A DNA stretch of 12,260 nt from Fen731 sp964354265 (GTDB lineage Bacteria; Actinomycetota; Humimicrobiia; Humimicrobiales; Humimicrobiaceae): positions 1 to 12,260 of the forward strand of contig CAYGYY010000063.1 of NCBI GenBank assembly GCA_964354265.1, read 5' to 3'. Each line of letters starts with the position of its first letter. Position 1 is the stretch's first letter. Made by a program: the position numbers and the translations under genes. This document shows, in pieces, positions 1 to 7,596 of the stretch. The notes beneath the pieces are model-generated. The model was not told the origin of the DNA. It was given only the letters and a program-made list of their open reading frames with translations, and did not search any database.

Positions 1-1032
1 AGAACCTGATTTCAGCGATACCTGTTGCCATATCAGGAACTATTCTTAAAGATATTCTTTGCATTAGGGGAACTTTAGGAACAACAAGCTCTTAGGTTTT
101 CAGTGAAATCTTATGATATGCATTAACCATTCTATTGTCACGAAGTGCAAATATATCCTTTGTTAACACATATGGAGCTGGTAGCACAAACTGCCTAAAC
201 AGTGATCTTTTATCATCTACTGCTCTATAAATCTTATGTCAGGAATTTCTCCAGTAGTGCTATGGACCTGGTGGATGTTTACCTATTAAGTTCTGATGCA
301 AGTACCTCTCTTGCATCTTTTATATCTTTTATTCCTTCCCTTGCACAAATTCTTACTATTCTATCTTGAAGCCAGCCATAAGGCCTCTCGATTTTTCCTT
401 TTGCCTGTGGAGAAAGTGCGTAAATAAGTTTTACAGATAGATCATCTAGTGCCTGTTTAAACTGCGGGTCAGCCTCATCTGTTACTTTTATATGGTTTCT
501 CCAGAAGGAGTCCCTGCCCTGGACAAACCTAAATATGGAATGGCTGTCAACATAAAAGGAAAATGGAATACCATATTTTAGGCAGATATATTCTATAACT
601 TCTATGCTGCCCAGCTTGTTCAGCTTCAATAAAATTTCCATAGAGTATTTTTCTGCTGTAATCATCAAGAGTGGTGATATCATGCTGAAGCAGTTCTCCT
701 GCATAATTTGTCAAAACCTCTCTGTCATGAGCTTTTTTGGCTTTTTTCTTATCATAAAATCCATATTTTTTAGCTCTATCTATTATTGTAGGTAGTGACA
801 CTTTAAAGTCATGATCTGAAGCTAGTGTGTCTTTTACATAGCTGTAATTGTATTTCTTTATAGGATTTGTACTGTCCTCAATTAAGCTCTTTTCGATACT
901 TAGCTCAGATAGGATTGAAGCTTCAGTTTCACTTGAAATCTTTCTGTTTATAGATTCCCTTGAATAATCTATTGAAAAATCAGAAGGATTTTTCTTACCG
1001 AATCTTCCTAGACTTATAGAGAGCCTAAACAT
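1..1032 (-). pseudogene. Decayed rve/DDE transposase (integrase-core family), C-terminus runs off window
   Basis: Remains of an insertion-sequence transposase with a retroviral-integrase-type core. Reading from 1032 downwards, frame 1 gives SISLGRFGKKN, VSLPTIIDRAKKYGFY and AHDREVLTNYAGELLQHD (first catalytic Asp), then jumps straight to TTLDDYSRKILYGNF. As I recall the family, about 17 residues are missing between them. Near 601-604 the frame changes and continues as IEVIEYICLKYGIPFSFYVDSHSIFRF (second Asp) and SPQAKGKIERPYGWLQD (catalytic Glu). A second shift lies at about 279-281 (NR, then NIHQVHSTTGEIPDIRF) and a third near 226-228 (VDDKRSLFRQFVLPAPY). A TAA at 92-94 interrupts KISLKT/ELVVPKVPL, and reading continues to IVPDMATGIAEIRF at base 1. 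An in-frame stop lies about 12 codons upstream of the ATG at 1032, so the N-terminus may be slightly truncated. The element lies 51 bp from the dehydrogenase stop codon and cannot make active enzyme. The family call is confident; the IS family name is not. Confidence 0.88.
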
Positions 1033-1083
1033 AGTATATTTAAAAAACGTATTTGCTGTCGCTGGTTTATATAATTACTTCTC

Positions 1084-2115
1084 TTAAGGTCTAATCAGCA
1101 CCTTATACCAATCAGCATAATTGGCTTCCCAATCTGCAAATGCCTTGACAACATCTTTCAGGTCATATTTTGCTGAAATAAGCTCATCTATTTTTATTGT
1201 TTTTTTCGAAAGCATATCAATTACATCACTGAAATCCTGCTTCACGTAACAATAGCAGCCTTTAATTGAAAGTTCCTTATTTGCAATTGCAAAATAAGGT
1301 AACTTTCCTATAACTACATCATCATGCGGCATTCCTGTAGCAACCAGAGTTCCGCCTTTTTTAAGGTTAGCAATTGATATATCCATGCTCTGGCTGCTGC
1401 TGACATAATCAATGATTCCTTCATATTTGCCGGAAATGAAAGGATTATTGTTTAAAGATTCTATTGATTTCCAGTCTTTGCCCTTAAGGTTAATAACTGA
1501 ATTTGCCCCGCACCCTGCTGCAACATCGAGTTTTTTATCAGAGATGTCTACTGCGGTCACATCTTTAATTTTATAAAAGTCTTTTAATATTTTTATTGAT
1601 AATAGCCCTATGATTCCAACGCCTATTACCATAGCTTTGCTTATTTTGGATGGACTTAGCAATTTTATTCCATGATAAGCTACAGACGCAGGTTCAACAA
1701 GAGTTGCGACTTCATCGGGGACGTTTTCCGGTACATCAAAAATCATGTCCTCTTTAACAGTTATGTATTCTGCAAAGCCCCCGTTTACAGGAGTTCCTCC
1801 TATAAATAACAGTGATTCGCATAAATTGTATTCTCCATTTTTGCAGAATTCACATGAACAGCAACATACGAAAGGACACACAATGGCTCTCTGTCCTTTT
1901 TTGAATTTTTTTCCATCAGAAACCACAATCCCCACAATTTCATGTCCATTAACAACAGGGTATGAAAAAAATGACGGGTCTTTCATCATCAGCCGGTCAG
2001 AACCGCAGACCCCGGCATAAGTTACCTTGAATAGCACCTCGCCTTCCAGGGGTTTTGGAATCTCAATTTCTTCCAAAATAATATTGCCCTTGCTTATTAT
2101 TTTTGCCTGAAGCAT
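1084..2115 (-). CDS. Zinc-dependent medium-chain alcohol/polyol dehydrogenase
   Basis: 343-residue cytosolic NAD(P)-dependent dehydrogenase of the sorbitol/threonine dehydrogenase class, likely interconverting a sugar alcohol (or aldonate) and a ketose. Catalytic zinc ligands are visible: C37 in AGVCGSD, H58-E59 in NGHEIVG and E141 in VEPASVAYHG. The structural zinc lobe is C85, C88, C91 and C99, inside an unusually cysteine-rich stretch that also has C80, C84 and C86. The Rossmann fold carries GVGIIG (165-170), and D190 ends the second beta strand (TAVD), which favours NAD over NADP. Length matches the family. The ATG is preceded by AGGAGG with a 5-6 base spacer. It is the last gene of the catabolic run, 95 bp after the RpiB-like gene, with no clear terminator before the transposase remnant. 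The substrate is not deducible; an L-idonate, sorbitol or tetritol dehydrogenase would all fit. Confidence 0.9.
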   Translation of the reverse strand: MLQAKIISKGNIILEEIEIPKPLEGEVLFKVTYAGVCGSDRLMMKDPSFFSYPVVNGHEIVGIVVSDGKKFKKGQRAIVCPFVCCCSCEFCKNGEYNLCESLLFIGGTPVNGGFAEYITVKEDMIFDVPENVPDEVATLVEPASVAYHGIKLLSPSKISKAMVIGVGIIGLLSIKILKDFYKIKDVTAVDISDKKLDVAAGCGANSVINLKGKDWKSIESLNNNPFISGKYEGIIDYVSSSQSMDISIANLKKGGTLVATGMPHDDVVIGKLPYFAIANKELSIKGCYCYVKQDFSDVIDMLSKKTIKIDELISAKYDLKDVVKAFADWEANYADWYKVLIRP

Positions 2116-2210
2116 TTCACCCTCCTGGTTATAAATCTTCCATTATAATTCTAAATCATCGTTAATGCCAAAAACATAAGAAATAATATCTGATTGAATA
2201 AAAAAAGAGC

Positions 2211-2687
2211 TTATTTGAACTGTGTTTCCTCTATTTTAGCGATTTCTTCTAAAGAATCCTTAAGGAATTTGGCAAGATCAGGTTCAAATCCTTCAGTATG
2301 TGATGTTTCAAGCCAGTTATCAACTGCCAGCTTAGCCCTGTATTGAGAAATTATCATGCCCCCCATAGTCAGGACATTTGAATTATTTATGGCCTTACAC
2401 TTTTGCGCGGTGTATTCTGATTCAATGACTGAAGCATACACACCCTTAAATTTATTTGCAACAATAGATACTCCCATTCCTGTCCCGCAGAATAATATCG
2501 CTCTTTCAACTTCTTTATCCTGTATCTTTTTGGCGGCAGTAGCTGCAACTGTATAATAAGCAATGGGCTCTTCACTGCTTGTCATGCCAATATCAACAAT
2601 TGAATAACCTTTTTTCACTAGATGTTCTTTAATTGCATCCTTTAGTTCCATCCCCCAGGCATCTGCGCCTAATAATATTTTTTCCAT
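2211..2687 (-). CDS. RpiB/LacA/LacB-family sugar-phosphate isomerase, atypical active site
   Basis: 158-residue cytosolic aldose-ketose isomerase for phosphorylated sugars. Family hallmarks are the N-terminal GADAWGMELK (7-16), the catalytic-cysteine segment LFCGTGMGVSIVANK with C67, and NVLTMGG (104-110). Length is normal for RpiB. Two usual active-site residues differ. The canonical DH pair of GxDHxG is D9-A10 here, and the HN pair before NVL is N101-N102. Ribose-5-phosphate RpiB enzymes use these histidines for phosphate binding and ring opening, so a substrate other than ribose 5-phosphate is likely. As I recall, EryI-type erythrulose-4-phosphate isomerases also lack the DH histidine and have NN at the second site, so a tetrose or other ketose phosphate is possible (inference). 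The ATG has an upstream GAGAGGGAAG. It lies 173 bp after the second fucose-isomerase-like gene and 95 bp before the dehydrogenase. Confidence 0.88.
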   Translation of the reverse strand: MEKILLGADAWGMELKDAIKEHLVKKGYSIVDIGMTSSEEPIAYYTVAATAAKKIQDKEVERAILFCGTGMGVSIVANKFKGVYASVIESEYTAQKCKAINNSNVLTMGGMIISQYRAKLAVDNWLETSHTEGFEPDLAKFLKDSLEEIAKIEETQFK

Positions 2688-2860
2688 GATCTTCCCTCTC
2701 TTATTTTTTTATGATGATATTATGATTTATCTAATAAAACTCTCACTGTCTGTTATCGATTTCAAAAAACGGAATACAACACTGCTGGAATACAGGAAGG
2801 ATAATATTGTCTTAAAACTGTTATGATAGCCTGAGCTCACTAAACATTATGGGGCTTAAG

Positions 2861-4210
2861 TCATTTAAATATATGCACAGTTATATCAAGCAATTTCCCA
2901 AATTCTTTAAGCTCTTCTGACAGGTCTCCATAACCTACTACATTGTGATGCGGGACACCATTATCCAGTAGCCATCTTATGTATTCCATATTGCTATCTT
3001 GCATATTTATGAGTATATTGCTTCCCCTAAGCAATGGTTTTGATTTGATAGCTTCTCCTACTGCTGCATATATTTCGAATCCTCCACGAAAATGATTTAT
3101 CCTTGCTACTGTTACTGTACCTTTAACAAGTGAAGCTGTAAGTGCAGGACCTTCATATACGACTTCCATTAATGGCTTTCCATCAGAAACATCAAAGGGC
3201 GCATTACCACAATGCCAGTAAAGTACGGCTTTTTTATCTTCAATATAGTTTACAAAATCAGCAGTCCAGGGAGATTTTCCACCCGTCAGAGAATAAAATA
3301 GAAGCATCGTCAGGGCACAATCTATATCAACTTCACAGGAGGCCATAATGCCCTCAGAAGTAATCCTTGAGTTTATGGAACATAAAGGGGTCTGCCTGTC
3401 CATTCTAAGTTCAGGCCAGCACTGTGGCGCATAACAATTAATTTTATTTTCTTCTATAACTTTCTTTGTAGCAAGATATATTTTTGAGAGATTAATTGCA
3501 GCTTTGCTGTCAACCTTTTTTAAATCAAAGATGTCCTTTTGATTATTCACATCCTGAAGCGCTTCTTTTTCATCAATACTATCTATGAGATTAAGGTAAT
3601 AGGACATGTCTATTTTAGTCAATGTAGTGCCAAAAAATTTTTTAATCACAAGCTCGTCATAATTTGATATCTCAAAACCATCGGGCCTGGAACCTATAAG
3701 GCCGATCCTTGACTGTCTTAACAATGCAATCGCTTCAATGACTTTGAAAAATAATCTAATCTGCTGCTGCACTTCTTCTTTTTCAATAGAACCGTACACA
3801 AAACTAAACTTTTTATCAAGATTTTTAAACACAACACCTGCCGGCATAAGTCCAATCATAGAACCGCTCACTGTGTGTCTATTCATTAAATATTCCTCAA
3901 GACCCCATATAAGAAACGGTGTACTACTGTTTCTAATGATTTCTATCATGAGATTTGTGAGACTAAAAGTACCATTAAACAGGATTATTGCATCCACTCT
4001 CTTCTCTGCAAAAAACTCCCAGGTATGCCTTGCTTCGTCCAGATTAGTAACTGCTTTAAGATCAGTAAAAAGTTCTACATTTAGTTTTTCTTCAAGAAAT
4101 TTTGTAGCTTCATTAAAATACTTTATTGCTATCTTCTCAGCCTCATCACCAAATACATTTAACATCATAAGGTTTGCAATACCTATCCGTAATTTTTGTT
4201 GTCCTGACAT
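2861..4210 (-). CDS. L-fucose/L-arabinose isomerase-like protein (second paralogue)
   Basis: 449 residues, resembling the COG2407 fucose/arabinose isomerase-like family, which converts free aldoses to ketoses using a divalent metal. Visible landmarks are IGSRPDGFE (172-180), QCWPEL (263-268), CEVDIDCALTM (292-302; E293 and D295 are likely metal ligands), WHCGN (332-336; H333 a likely ligand) and HH at 421-422. The first half is the alternating alpha/beta domain of this fold. The protein is clearly diverged from its neighbour at 4444-5856 but has the same motif order. I start at ATG 4210, because AAAGGGG sits 5 bases upstream; a TTG one codon earlier would leave only a 2-base spacer. It follows its paralogue after a 233-bp gap and precedes the RpiB-like gene. 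The fold and motif call is firm; the substrate (a pentose or deoxyhexose such as D-arabinose or L-fucose) is not known. Confidence 0.85.
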   Translation of the reverse strand: MSGQQKLRIGIANLMMLNVFGDEAEKIAIKYFNEATKFLEEKLNVELFTDLKAVTNLDEARHTWEFFAEKRVDAIILFNGTFSLTNLMIEIIRNSSTPFLIWGLEEYLMNRHTVSGSMIGLMPAGVVFKNLDKKFSFVYGSIEKEEVQQQIRLFFKVIEAIALLRQSRIGLIGSRPDGFEISNYDELVIKKFFGTTLTKIDMSYYLNLIDSIDEKEALQDVNNQKDIFDLKKVDSKAAINLSKIYLATKKVIEENKINCYAPQCWPELRMDRQTPLCSINSRITSEGIMASCEVDIDCALTMLLFYSLTGGKSPWTADFVNYIEDKKAVLYWHCGNAPFDVSDGKPLMEVVYEGPALTASLVKGTVTVARINHFRGGFEIYAAVGEAIKSKPLLRGSNILINMQDSNMEYIRWLLDNGVPHHNVVGYGDLSEELKEFGKLLDITVHIFK

Positions 4211-4357
4211 CAAAACCCCTTTATAGTTATATTAATTGATAAATTCAATTTGTATTCCAAATAATATGACCAATAAATAAATATGGAAAAACTGATAAAT
4301 GACTATAAAAACATAATAACACTTAAAACAAACATTTAGAAGAATCCCTATCTCTTA

Positions 4358-4374
4358 ATAGATCTTAGGTCTAT
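4358..4374. promoter_or_regulatory. Inverted repeat in the gap between the two isomerase genes
   Basis: The 233-bp gap between the isomerase genes holds the near-perfect dyad ATAGATC-TTA-GGTCTAT: 7-base arms with one T/G mismatch. A shorter dyad, CAGTG-AAC-CACTG, lies at 4407-4419, just after the upstream gene's stop codon. Reading in the gene direction, TTGTTT and TATAGT 18 bases apart (about 4288-4317) could be a weak promoter. Such dyads could be repressor operators or RNA stem-loops; nothing in the sequence decides between them. Confidence 0.3.
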
Positions 4375-4443
4375 AACTGCCTTATTACCTTATTGATAAA
4401 GCATTTCAGTGAACCACTGCGACTATTATTTATGAATATAATA

Positions 4444-5856
4444 TCACTTATGCCAGTAGGTCTCCCATCCCATGTATTTATTAAAAGCTTCATTTAGCAC
4501 TGCGGCAACTTTTGATCTGTTCATCGCCACATGATGTTCAAAGCCATTGATGCATAAATAATTCATAAGTTCCTGGAGGTTGTCTATTTTACAGACAACT
4601 CTTCCCCCTGCCGATTCGATGTAATCATCAGTGAATTCACCTTCACCAAAATATGATTTTATCACACCCCAGGTATCGTCAGTTGAAATCTTTGCAAAAG
4701 TCATTTCTCCTGATGCTATATTTGCCTTACATGCACCAAAGCATTTGTCATATCCAATAGCTTTCCCCAAAATATCAAGATTTGATATTTCAAATTCTTT
4801 AGCAATGAATCTCTTTGGAAAATTAGAACAATGAAAATTTATGCATTTATTCCTGTCATTACCAAAATTGTTATTCCAGTCCAAATAACCTGATGGCTCA
4901 CCTGATGCCAGGTATAAGCAATACATCGCAAGTGCACCTGTTATATCTGTTTCGCAAGCCATTGGAATACCTTTATCGCCAAGCATACTCATCGGCAGGC
5001 ACGCAGCGCAACCGTAATTTTCCTGAATGGAAGTCCAGCACTGCATTGCACCTGCAGAGCAGTTGCTTTCTGTAATAAATCTTTCCACTGCCAGGCCCAG
5101 CTTTGCGGATTTGACTATATTTTCTTCCTTTATATCTGAAGCGATACAACCATATTTTTTTATTTCATCGACTTTTGATTTTAAAGCATTGTCTGAATCA
5201 TTTAATGAATTGGCGGCAGATATTATTTCTGACAGGTCAACAGGGATTACGGTGATACCGGAGTCCTGGAGTAATTTTTCCGAATACCTTACAGTCTGGA
5301 AAGCGCCGGGCCTGGTGCCAATCTGGGCCAGCCTTGCATTTTTCAGTCCTTTAACTACCCTGCATACTCTTGAAAAATAGTCCAGGTCTTCCCTGAAATT
5401 TTTACTGTCTATAGGATAAGTGTGCAGGCTTGTGTTTGTGAAGGGTATTTTATACTGGTAAAGATTATTGCAGACGGACAATTTGCCACAAAAAGAGTCT
5501 CTCCTGTTATCAGCATCCATTTTATTAAGGTCGTCGTCTGAAGCCTGAACAAGCACCGGTACATCCAGCTTTGCAATGTCAAGCGCAACTGCAATACCTA
5601 TTTCATCACCAAAATTTGGAAGACTTACTATTATTCCATCAATCTTTTCGTAGTTATCCCTGAAAAGTTTTGCACATTTCTTTGCATCATCAACTGTTTC
5701 CACAACACCAAACCTGGTATCATCTTCTGAAAGGACAAGGAAATCAAAATCCATTTCTTCCAAAACTGAAATAACCTCTTTGCGACCCTGCCTGGCAAGT
5801 ATCGGATTGAAAAACCCTCTTGTCCCAATAATAACACCAAAAGTAGTTTTCTTCAT
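4444..5856 (-). CDS. L-fucose/L-arabinose isomerase-like protein (first paralogue)
   Basis: 470 residues from the chosen start, in the same fucose/arabinose isomerase-like family as the next gene. Motifs in order are IGTRPGAF (179-186), QCW (272-274), CETDITGALAM (301-311; E302 and D304 are probable metal ligands), FHCSN (341-345; H342 a probable ligand) and HH at 441-442. These match QCW, CExDI..ALxM, HCxN and HH in the neighbour, so the two are paralogues. Overall sequence is very different, for instance in the C-terminal third, which argues for separate substrates or a hetero-oligomer rather than a recent duplication. A TTG at 5874 in the same frame gives a longer reading, but AGGAGG lies inside that extension and 8 bases before ATG 5856, so the ATG is preferred. 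It lies 121 bp after the kinase stop codon, in the middle of the catabolic operon. Confidence 0.85.
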   Translation of the reverse strand: MKKTTFGVIIGTRGFFNPILARQGRKEVISVLEEMDFDFLVLSEDDTRFGVVETVDDAKKCAKLFRDNYEKIDGIIVSLPNFGDEIGIAVALDIAKLDVPVLVQASDDDLNKMDADNRRDSFCGKLSVCNNLYQYKIPFTNTSLHTYPIDSKNFREDLDYFSRVCRVVKGLKNARLAQIGTRPGAFQTVRYSEKLLQDSGITVIPVDLSEIISAANSLNDSDNALKSKVDEIKKYGCIASDIKEENIVKSAKLGLAVERFITESNCSAGAMQCWTSIQENYGCAACLPMSMLGDKGIPMACETDITGALAMYCLYLASGEPSGYLDWNNNFGNDRNKCINFHCSNFPKRFIAKEFEISNLDILGKAIGYDKCFGACKANIASGEMTFAKISTDDTWGVIKSYFGEGEFTDDYIESAGGRVVCKIDNLQELMNYLCINGFEHHVAMNRSKVAAVLNEAFNKYMGWETYWHK

Positions 5857-5864
5857 TTCATTTT

Positions 5865-5870
5865 CCTCCT
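5865..5870 (-). promoter_or_regulatory. Ribosome binding site that fixes the first isomerase start
   Basis: A consensus AGGAGG (minus strand) with 8 bases before ATG 5854-5856. Because it lies downstream of the in-frame TTG at 5872-5874, it excludes that TTG as the main start. Confidence 0.8.
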
Positions 5871-5955
5871 TCAATTAATCTCTATTACAGTATTCTCATA
5901 TAATAAGCTGATAAATTTTATTAAATTAATCTTATAATCTGTATTGGATTTTTTG

Positions 5956-5971
5956 AACAGGTATTCCTGTT
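5956..5971. other. Small hairpin just after the kinase stop codon
   Basis: AACAGG-TATT-CCTGTT is a perfect 6-bp stem with a 4-base loop, only 7 bases past the kinase stop. In the gene direction it is followed by C and a run of A, not T, so it is not an intrinsic terminator for the minus-strand operon. It could act as a mild 3' mRNA stabiliser. On the plus strand it is followed by TTT and would look like a weak terminator. Confidence 0.35.
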
Positions 5972-5977
5972 TTTAAA

Positions 5978-7513
5978 TCAGTCCAAATCCCTTAACCTGG
6001 CAAGTTTCCTGTAATCCTGTTTTATATGCATATAAATTTCCTTATAAATCTCAAAATACTGCATATATTTTTTATGATTTTTTTCAATAGGTTCGAGCAT
6101 ATTAATATATTCAGCCCACTGTTTACACATTGAGTAGTCCCTGAAATGACCAGTAGCTACTCCTGCAAGTATTGCATCACCAAAAGGTGCGCCCGTTTTT
6201 CTTTTTGTAAGTACAGTGGGTACATTGAAGACATCTGTTATTATTTGCCTCCAGATATTGCTTTTTGCTCCCCCTTCGTGCATAACAAGAGGAAAATTTA
6301 TCTTTACTTTTTTATTTACAAAGTATTTAAGGGAATCATACATTGCATATGCTACACCCTCCATTGCAGCTCTTAAGAAGTGTGACCTATTATGATTTAA
6401 TGATAAACCAAACACTACAGCTTTTGCATAAGAATCCCATATCGGGGTGCGCTCACCTGTAAGAAATGGCAGTATTATCAATCCATCACTTCCCGGCAAT
6501 GCTTTTTCTGCCTGCATGTCCAGGAGCTCGTAAGAGCTTATACCGAATGAGTTTTCGGCAGCAACCTCAAGCTGGGAAAACACATCCCTTATATATCTCA
6601 GTAGCATGCCTCCTGTTGTAGTTGTTGCTGCTGTTATATATGTATCCTTTTCACCTACAGTAAACCCCCAGGTTATCATCTCGTATATAAAATCAGTGTC
6701 TCTGTGTATGACCCCGAAGTTTCCACATGTTCCCAGATTACTCTGGATATCACCTACATCTATGACACCGCTTGCGATGCAACTGGCAGTAAAATCTGCC
6801 TGTCCTGCTACTACAGGAGTACCGGGAGCAAGCCCTGTTTCATCTGATGCTTTCTTGCTGACTTCACCTATAATTTCTTCTGCATAATGAGTTTTGCAAA
6901 ATAAGTCAGCGCCAAGACCGAGTCTTTCTATGAGGTCTATGTCATATTTCCGCTCAAGAATATTATATGCTCCCGTAAAGCATGCACACTGGTGTGCTTC
7001 TGCAATTGCATCGGTCAATTTAAAATTTATAAATGAACTGATTGAAAAGGCTTTGTGAATCCTTTTGAAGAAATCAGGCCTGTTATTTTTTTCCCACATA
7101 AGATTGACTGCAGAATGATGGTCGTCAAGACGATTTGCAGTTATATTAAAGACTTCCTTTTCACCGATATTTTCCCTTATCCATTCCACTTCGCTCTTTG
7201 CTCTTCTATCCATCAGGTTATAAGCGTTATTTACAGGATTTCCTTCGGAATCTATCATGACCATAGATGGCAGCGCACAGGAGACAGCAACTCCTTTTAT
7301 CTCTGCCGGCATTATTTTTGCCTGCTCAATACACCCGCTTATTATCCTGCAGGCTATTTTCCAGTAAAGTTGCGGGTCGTGCTCTGACCAGTCAGGCTTA
7401 AGCGTGATTATAGGATACTCCTCAAAAATATAACCAAGAACATTTCCTTCGAGATCTATTATGCAGCCTTTTGCGCCACCAGTACCGTAGTCGATTCCTA
7501 AAAATGCTACCAT
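5978..7513 (-). CDS. FGGY-family carbohydrate kinase (xylulokinase-like)
   Basis: 511-residue ATP-dependent sugar kinase with the two-domain FGGY fold, expected to phosphorylate the ketose (or polyol) produced by the isomerases or dehydrogenase. The N-terminal phosphate loop is GIDYGTGGAKGCIID (6-20). The catalytic base is D240 in AGQADFTASCIASG. LGTCGNFG (260-267), the conserved LPFLTGERTPIWD (348-360), GGAKSNIWRQI (414-424, adenine side) and GAPFGDAILAG (441-451) follow in normal order and spacing. Length is typical. The ATG is preceded by AGGGAG with an 8-base spacer. It sits 83 bp after the UroD-like gene and 121 bp before the first isomerase. Placement beside isomerases suggests a ribulokinase-, fuculokinase- or xylulokinase-type role, but FGGY subfamilies cannot be separated by eye. 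Confidence 0.92.
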   Translation of the reverse strand: MVAFLGIDYGTGGAKGCIIDLEGNVLGYIFEEYPIITLKPDWSEHDPQLYWKIACRIISGCIEQAKIMPAEIKGVAVSCALPSMVMIDSEGNPVNNAYNLMDRRAKSEVEWIRENIGEKEVFNITANRLDDHHSAVNLMWEKNNRPDFFKRIHKAFSISSFINFKLTDAIAEAHQCACFTGAYNILERKYDIDLIERLGLGADLFCKTHYAEEIIGEVSKKASDETGLAPGTPVVAGQADFTASCIASGVIDVGDIQSNLGTCGNFGVIHRDTDFIYEMITWGFTVGEKDTYITAATTTTGGMLLRYIRDVFSQLEVAAENSFGISSYELLDMQAEKALPGSDGLIILPFLTGERTPIWDSYAKAVVFGLSLNHNRSHFLRAAMEGVAYAMYDSLKYFVNKKVKINFPLVMHEGGAKSNIWRQIITDVFNVPTVLTKRKTGAPFGDAILAGVATGHFRDYSMCKQWAEYINMLEPIEKNHKKYMQYFEIYKEIYMHIKQDYRKLARLRDLD

Positions 7514-7596
7514 CCTGAATACTCCCTGATTATTAACTTACTTTTATTTTCGTTTAGTCCATTTACTTCAAATAATTACTACCCGTATTTTAATCC

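Noticed and set aside
2211..2687. Naming this gene rpiB or lacB outright
   Set aside because: The changed residues at positions 10 and 101 make ribose-5-phosphate or galactose-6-phosphate specificity doubtful.
3738..4226. Plus-strand open frame of 162 codons
   Set aside because: It is antisense to the well-supported isomerase-like gene; composition is that of a reverse-complement reading with no recognisable domain.
5956..5971. Intrinsic terminator after the kinase gene
   Set aside because: The 6-bp stem is followed by A residues in the direction of transcription, so it should not terminate the operon.
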